Shown one piece after another: positions 5,164 through 7,882 of a stretch of DNA of 7,882 nt. The notes under the pieces are model-generated. The model worked only from the letters and a program-made list of their open reading frames with translations, was not told the origin of the DNA and made no database searches. This stretch comes from a bacterium (lineage in GTDB: Bacteria > Tectomicrobia > Entotheonellia > Entotheonellales > Entotheonellaceae), in NCBI GenBank assembly GCA_027294925.1, contig JAPULM010000573.1, positions 1-7,882 of the forward strand. Direction: 5' to 3'. The translations under genes were made by a program, and so were the position numbers. Each line of letters opens with the position of its first letter. The stretch's first letter is position 1.

Positions 5164-7882
5164 ATGGATTTTTACGAGGTGCTCGATCAGATTACCGATC
5201 TGCTCAGGCAGCGAGGTCGTGCATCGTATCGCGCCTTGAAACGCCAATTCGACTTGGATGACGATTATCTTGAAGACCTGAAGGTTGAAATCATCAAGGT
5301 GCAAGAACTCGCTGTCGACCATGATGGTGAGATACTCGTCTGGACTGGCGATCCAGCAACACCCAGGCCAGGCTTAGGACGCGGGATAGAGGCTGAGAGG
5401 CGTTTCCAAGAGCTAGTCATAGGGGTGACGGCGTTGCTCCATCGTGATAGGCACGTAACCTATCGCACGCTCAAATACATCTTTGACATCGATGATGCGT
5501 TACTGGAGCAGGTACGAGAAGAACTCACTTTGAGACGGCTCGCCATCGACGAAGAGGGTAGAGTTCTAGTCTGGACAGGCGAGAAACAACCCGTCACTTC
5601 CCCTGCGGTGGACGTCCCAAGTCAGACAGCCACCTTAGAGACTAAGGCAGTCACGTCACCCGCTGTACCCATCCTGTCTCCACCTGTCACCGAGACCCGT
5701 ACGCCATCTAACGGGCCGACAGCACCCGCAGAGGCCATCTCCACAGAAGCCCTGCAAGACGAGTCGGTTGCCCAGAAGCCCACCCGCAGTGCCCCTGAAG
5801 CCGAACGCCGGCAACTGACCGTCATGTTCTGCGATCTAGCTGACTCCACCAAACTCTCTCAGCAGCTCGACCCCGAAGACTTACGCGAGGTTATCCGTGC
5901 CTATCAGGCAACCGCCGCCGAGGTCATCCAGCAGTATGAAGGCCATATGGCCCAGTATCTTGGTGATGGGCTACTCATTTACTTTGGCTGGCCGATAGCG
6001 CACGAAGACGATGCGCAACGCGCCATGTACACCGGCCTGGGGATTGTGGAAGCGATTACTACGACCCTCAATCCGCGCCTGCTACAAGAGAAGGATGTGC
6101 AGCTCACCGTACGCCTTGGCGTCCATACCGGACCGGTGGTGATTGGCGAGATGGGCGGCGGTGGACGGCATGAGAACCTGGCGACAGGTGAAACGGTCAA
6201 CATTGCAGCCCGTTTAGAAGGGCTCGCACAACCCAACACAGTGGTCATCAGTAACGTGACGGCACGGCTAGTGCAGGGTGCATTTGAGCTCGAAGACCTG
6301 GGACCCCATGAACTCAAAGGCGTGGCTGAGCCCATGCCGGTATTCCGCGTGGATGGTATGCGGCAGGTGGACCACGACGCCGAGGACGCCGCCACTGGCG
6401 GCTTCGAGGCCCTGGTCGGGCGAGACGAAGAAATCGGCCTGCTGTTGCGTCGCTGGGAACAGAGCAAAGAGGGCTTTGGCCAGGTGGTGCTGATCAGTGG
6501 CGAAGCGGGCATTGGCAAATCGAGTCTGGTGGAGGGATTACGACAGCATGTGCGCCAGGAAGGCGCCACGCGCATCACGTTTCGCTGCTCCGAATATATC
6601 CAACAGAGCGCCCTGTTTCCGGTGATTGAACACCTGCACCGGACGTTGGGCTGGCAGCGTGAGGACGACGCTGAAACCCGACTGGCCAAATTGGAACAGG
6701 GGCTGGAACCGTCCAGCCTGCCTCCGGACGAGACCGTACCGCTGATCGCAGCATTGCTGTCGCTGTCGCTTCCCGAGGACCGCTATCCGGCATTTACCCT
6801 GTCGCCCCAGCAACAACGTCAGCAGACTCAGGACGTGCTTGTGGCCTGGATGCTGGAAGAAGCCGAGCGGCAGCCGGTGCTGGTGGTCTGGGAAGACCTG
6901 CACTGGGCCGATCCCTCGACCCAGGAGCTATTGGGATTGTTTATTGACCAGGTGCCGACCGTATCGATGCTCAATGTGTTGGTCTACCGGCCTACTTTTG
7001 TGCCGTCGTGGCCCAGCCAATCGCATATGACCCCGCTGACACTGAACCGTCTGGAGCGACCACAAGTTGAGGCGTTGATCACGCGTCTGGCAGGTGGCAA
7101 ATCGCTGCCGGACGAGGTGGTCGCCCACATCGTGGGCAAGACCGATGGGGTGCCACTGTACGTCGAAGAACTGACCAAGATGCTGCTCGAATCCGACCTC
7201 TTGCACGAAGAAACCGACCGCTATACCTTAACTGGCTCCCTGGCGACTGCCGCCATTCCGTCGACGCTACACGACTCTCTGATGGCGCGGCTGGACCGGT
7301 TACCGACAGTGCGAGAGGTGGCGCAGTTGGGAGCGGTGTTGGGGCGGGAGTTTGCCTATGAGATGCTCCAGGCGCTGGCGATGCTAGAGGAGCCCGCCTT
7401 ACAGGAGGGTCTGAGCCAGTTGGTGAGCACCGAGTTGCTGTACCAGCGGGGGCGTCCGCCGCGAGCAACCTACACGTTTCGGCATGCCCTGATCCGGGAT
7501 ACGGCGTACCAATCGATGCTGAGGCGTACGCGGCAGCAGTACCATGAGCAGGTGGCACGGTTGCTTGAAGCAAGCTTCCCGGAGGTGGTGGAGACACAGC
7601 CCGAGCTGCTGGCGCATCATTATACCGAAGCGGGCCAGGTCGAGGCTGCCATCAGCTATTGGCAGCAAGCGGGTCAGCGTGCTCTCCAGCGCTCTGCGCA
7701 AGTGGAAGGGGCCGCGCACCTGACGCGGGGCTTGGCCTTGCTGACGACGCAGCCGGAAACGCCCGAACGCCTGCAACAGGAGTTGGACCTCCAGGTTATG
7801 CTTGGCCCCGCATTGATTGCCACCAAGGGACATGCCGCCCCAGAGGTAGAACACAGCTACGCCCGTGCCAGAGAGCTGTGTC
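5164..7882 (+). CDS. Class III cyclase / P-loop ATPase / TPR protein with duplicated N-terminal domain (3' end outside window)
   Basis: The frame is open from 5164 to the right edge (906 codons, no stop). Residues ~2-62 and ~81-139 are two copies of a ~60-residue helical, possibly winged-helix-like domain, each ending LVWTG. Residues ~140-210 are a Pro/Thr/Ala-rich linker. The class III cyclase domain follows: LTVMFCDLADST with metal Asp224, YLGDGLLIYFGWP with metal Asp268, and GETVNIAARLE keeping catalytic Asn346 and Arg350. Gln264 stands at the usual substrate-selecting Lys position. The ATPase has LVGRDEE, Walker A GEAGIGKS (446-453, Lys452), Walker B VLVVWEDLHWAD (Glu577-Asp578), GVPLYVEELTKML (~662-674) and YTFRHALIRDTAYQSML (770-786). 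TPR-like helices begin near residue 810 and run off the edge. It probably makes a cyclic nucleotide under control of the ATPase-TPR part. It is intact as far as visible, and is the only large gene here with its cyclase in frame. Confidence 0.9.
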   Translation, partial: MDFYEVLDQITDLLRQRGRASYRALKRQFDLDDDYLEDLKVEIIKVQELAVDHDGEILVWTGDPATPRPGLGRGIEAERRFQELVIGVTALLHRDRHVTYRTLKYIFDIDDALLEQVREELTLRRLAIDEEGRVLVWTGEKQPVTSPAVDVPSQTATLETKAVTSPAVPILSPPVTETRTPSNGPTAPAEAISTEALQDESVAQKPTRSAPEAERRQLTVMFCDLADSTKLSQQLDPEDLREVIRAYQATAAEVIQQYEGHMAQYLGDGLLIYFGWPIAHEDDAQRAMYTGLGIVEAITTTLNPRLLQEKDVQLTVRLGVHTGPVVIGEMGGGGRHENLATGETVNIAARLEGLAQPNTVVISNVTARLVQGAFELEDLGPHELKGVAEPMPVFRVDGMRQVDHDAEDAATGGFEALVGRDEEIGLLLRRWEQSKEGFGQVVLISGEAGIGKSSLVEGLRQHVRQEGATRITFRCSEYIQQSALFPVIEHLHRTLGWQREDDAETRLAKLEQGLEPSSLPPDETVPLIAALLSLSLPEDRYPAFTLSPQQQRQQTQDVLVAWMLEEAERQPVLVVWEDLHWADPSTQELLGLFIDQVPTVSMLNVLVYRPTFVPSWPSQSHMTPLTLNRLERPQVEALITRLAGGKSLPDEVVAHIVGKTDGVPLYVEELTKMLLESDLLHEETDRYTLTGSLATAAIPSTLHDSLMARLDRLPTVREVAQLGAVLGREFAYEMLQALAMLEEPALQEGLSQLVSTELLYQRGRPPRATYTFRHALIRDTAYQSMLRRTRQQYHEQVARLLEASFPEVVETQPELLAHHYTEAGQVEAAISYWQQAGQRALQRSAQVEGAAHLTRGLALLTTQPETPERLQQELDLQVMLGPALIATKGHAAPEVEHSYARARELC

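Noticed and set aside
5979..7854. Long minus-strand open frames opposite the third cyclase gene (e.g. 5979-6689, 7079-7597, 7399-7854)
   Set aside because: They are antisense shadows of a GC-rich coding region, with low-complexity Ser/Arg/Pro-rich composition and no motifs. The + strand frame carries clear domains throughout.
1..7882. A Pycsar/CBASS-like cyclic-nucleotide defence operon
   Set aside because: Class III cyclase domains are present, but no effector gene (membrane, TIR, nuclease or phospholipase) is visible next to them, and the ATPase-TPR fusion is a general signalling architecture.

Overview
The window is about 7.9 kb of fairly GC-rich bacterial DNA, with every supportable gene on the + strand. 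It is dominated by large paralogous signalling proteins of one general build: a class III nucleotidyl cyclase domain, a central P-loop (STAND/AAA_16-like) ATPase and a long TPR-like helical C-terminus. Such multi-copy families are, from memory, common in large-genome environmental bacteria such as Tectomicrobia ('Candidatus Entotheonella'), Rokubacteria and Desulfobacterota. The window has no ribosomal or housekeeping gene, so this placement is only a guess.

Layout: (1) positions 3-737 hold the C-terminal TPR end of a first ATPase/cyclase-type gene, cut by the window edge. (2) 756-1400 is a small, intact SDR-family oxidoreductase, 18 nt downstream with a good Shine-Dalgarno sequence and probably cotranscribed. 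A stem-loop followed by TTTT (1403-1423) may end that unit. (3) 1530-4931 is a second large gene, encoding a double zinc ribbon, cyclase, ATPase and TPRs. It is broken into three open frames by two single-base shifts that cancel (+1 near 1668, -1 near 2254). Repaired, it would encode about 1133 residues. (4) 4932-5163 is a 232-bp intergenic region with several interlocked inverted repeats and a possible extended -10 promoter. (5) 5164-7882 is a third large gene, open to the right edge (906 codons visible). It has a tandemly duplicated ~60-residue N-terminal domain, a Pro/Thr-rich linker, a cyclase domain, an ATPase and the start of the TPRs.

How they may work together: the family architecture suggests sensors in which the TPR region receives a signal, the ATPase switches state and the N-terminal cyclase makes a cyclic nucleotide. 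The first and second genes share an almost identical C-terminal cassette (about 82% at the DNA level over 162 nt), so they are clear paralogues. The third gene has a different N-terminal module and a cyclase of a different subtype. The ligand, the nucleotide product and any downstream effector cannot be read from this window. No RNA genes, insertion sequences or CRISPR arrays were seen.
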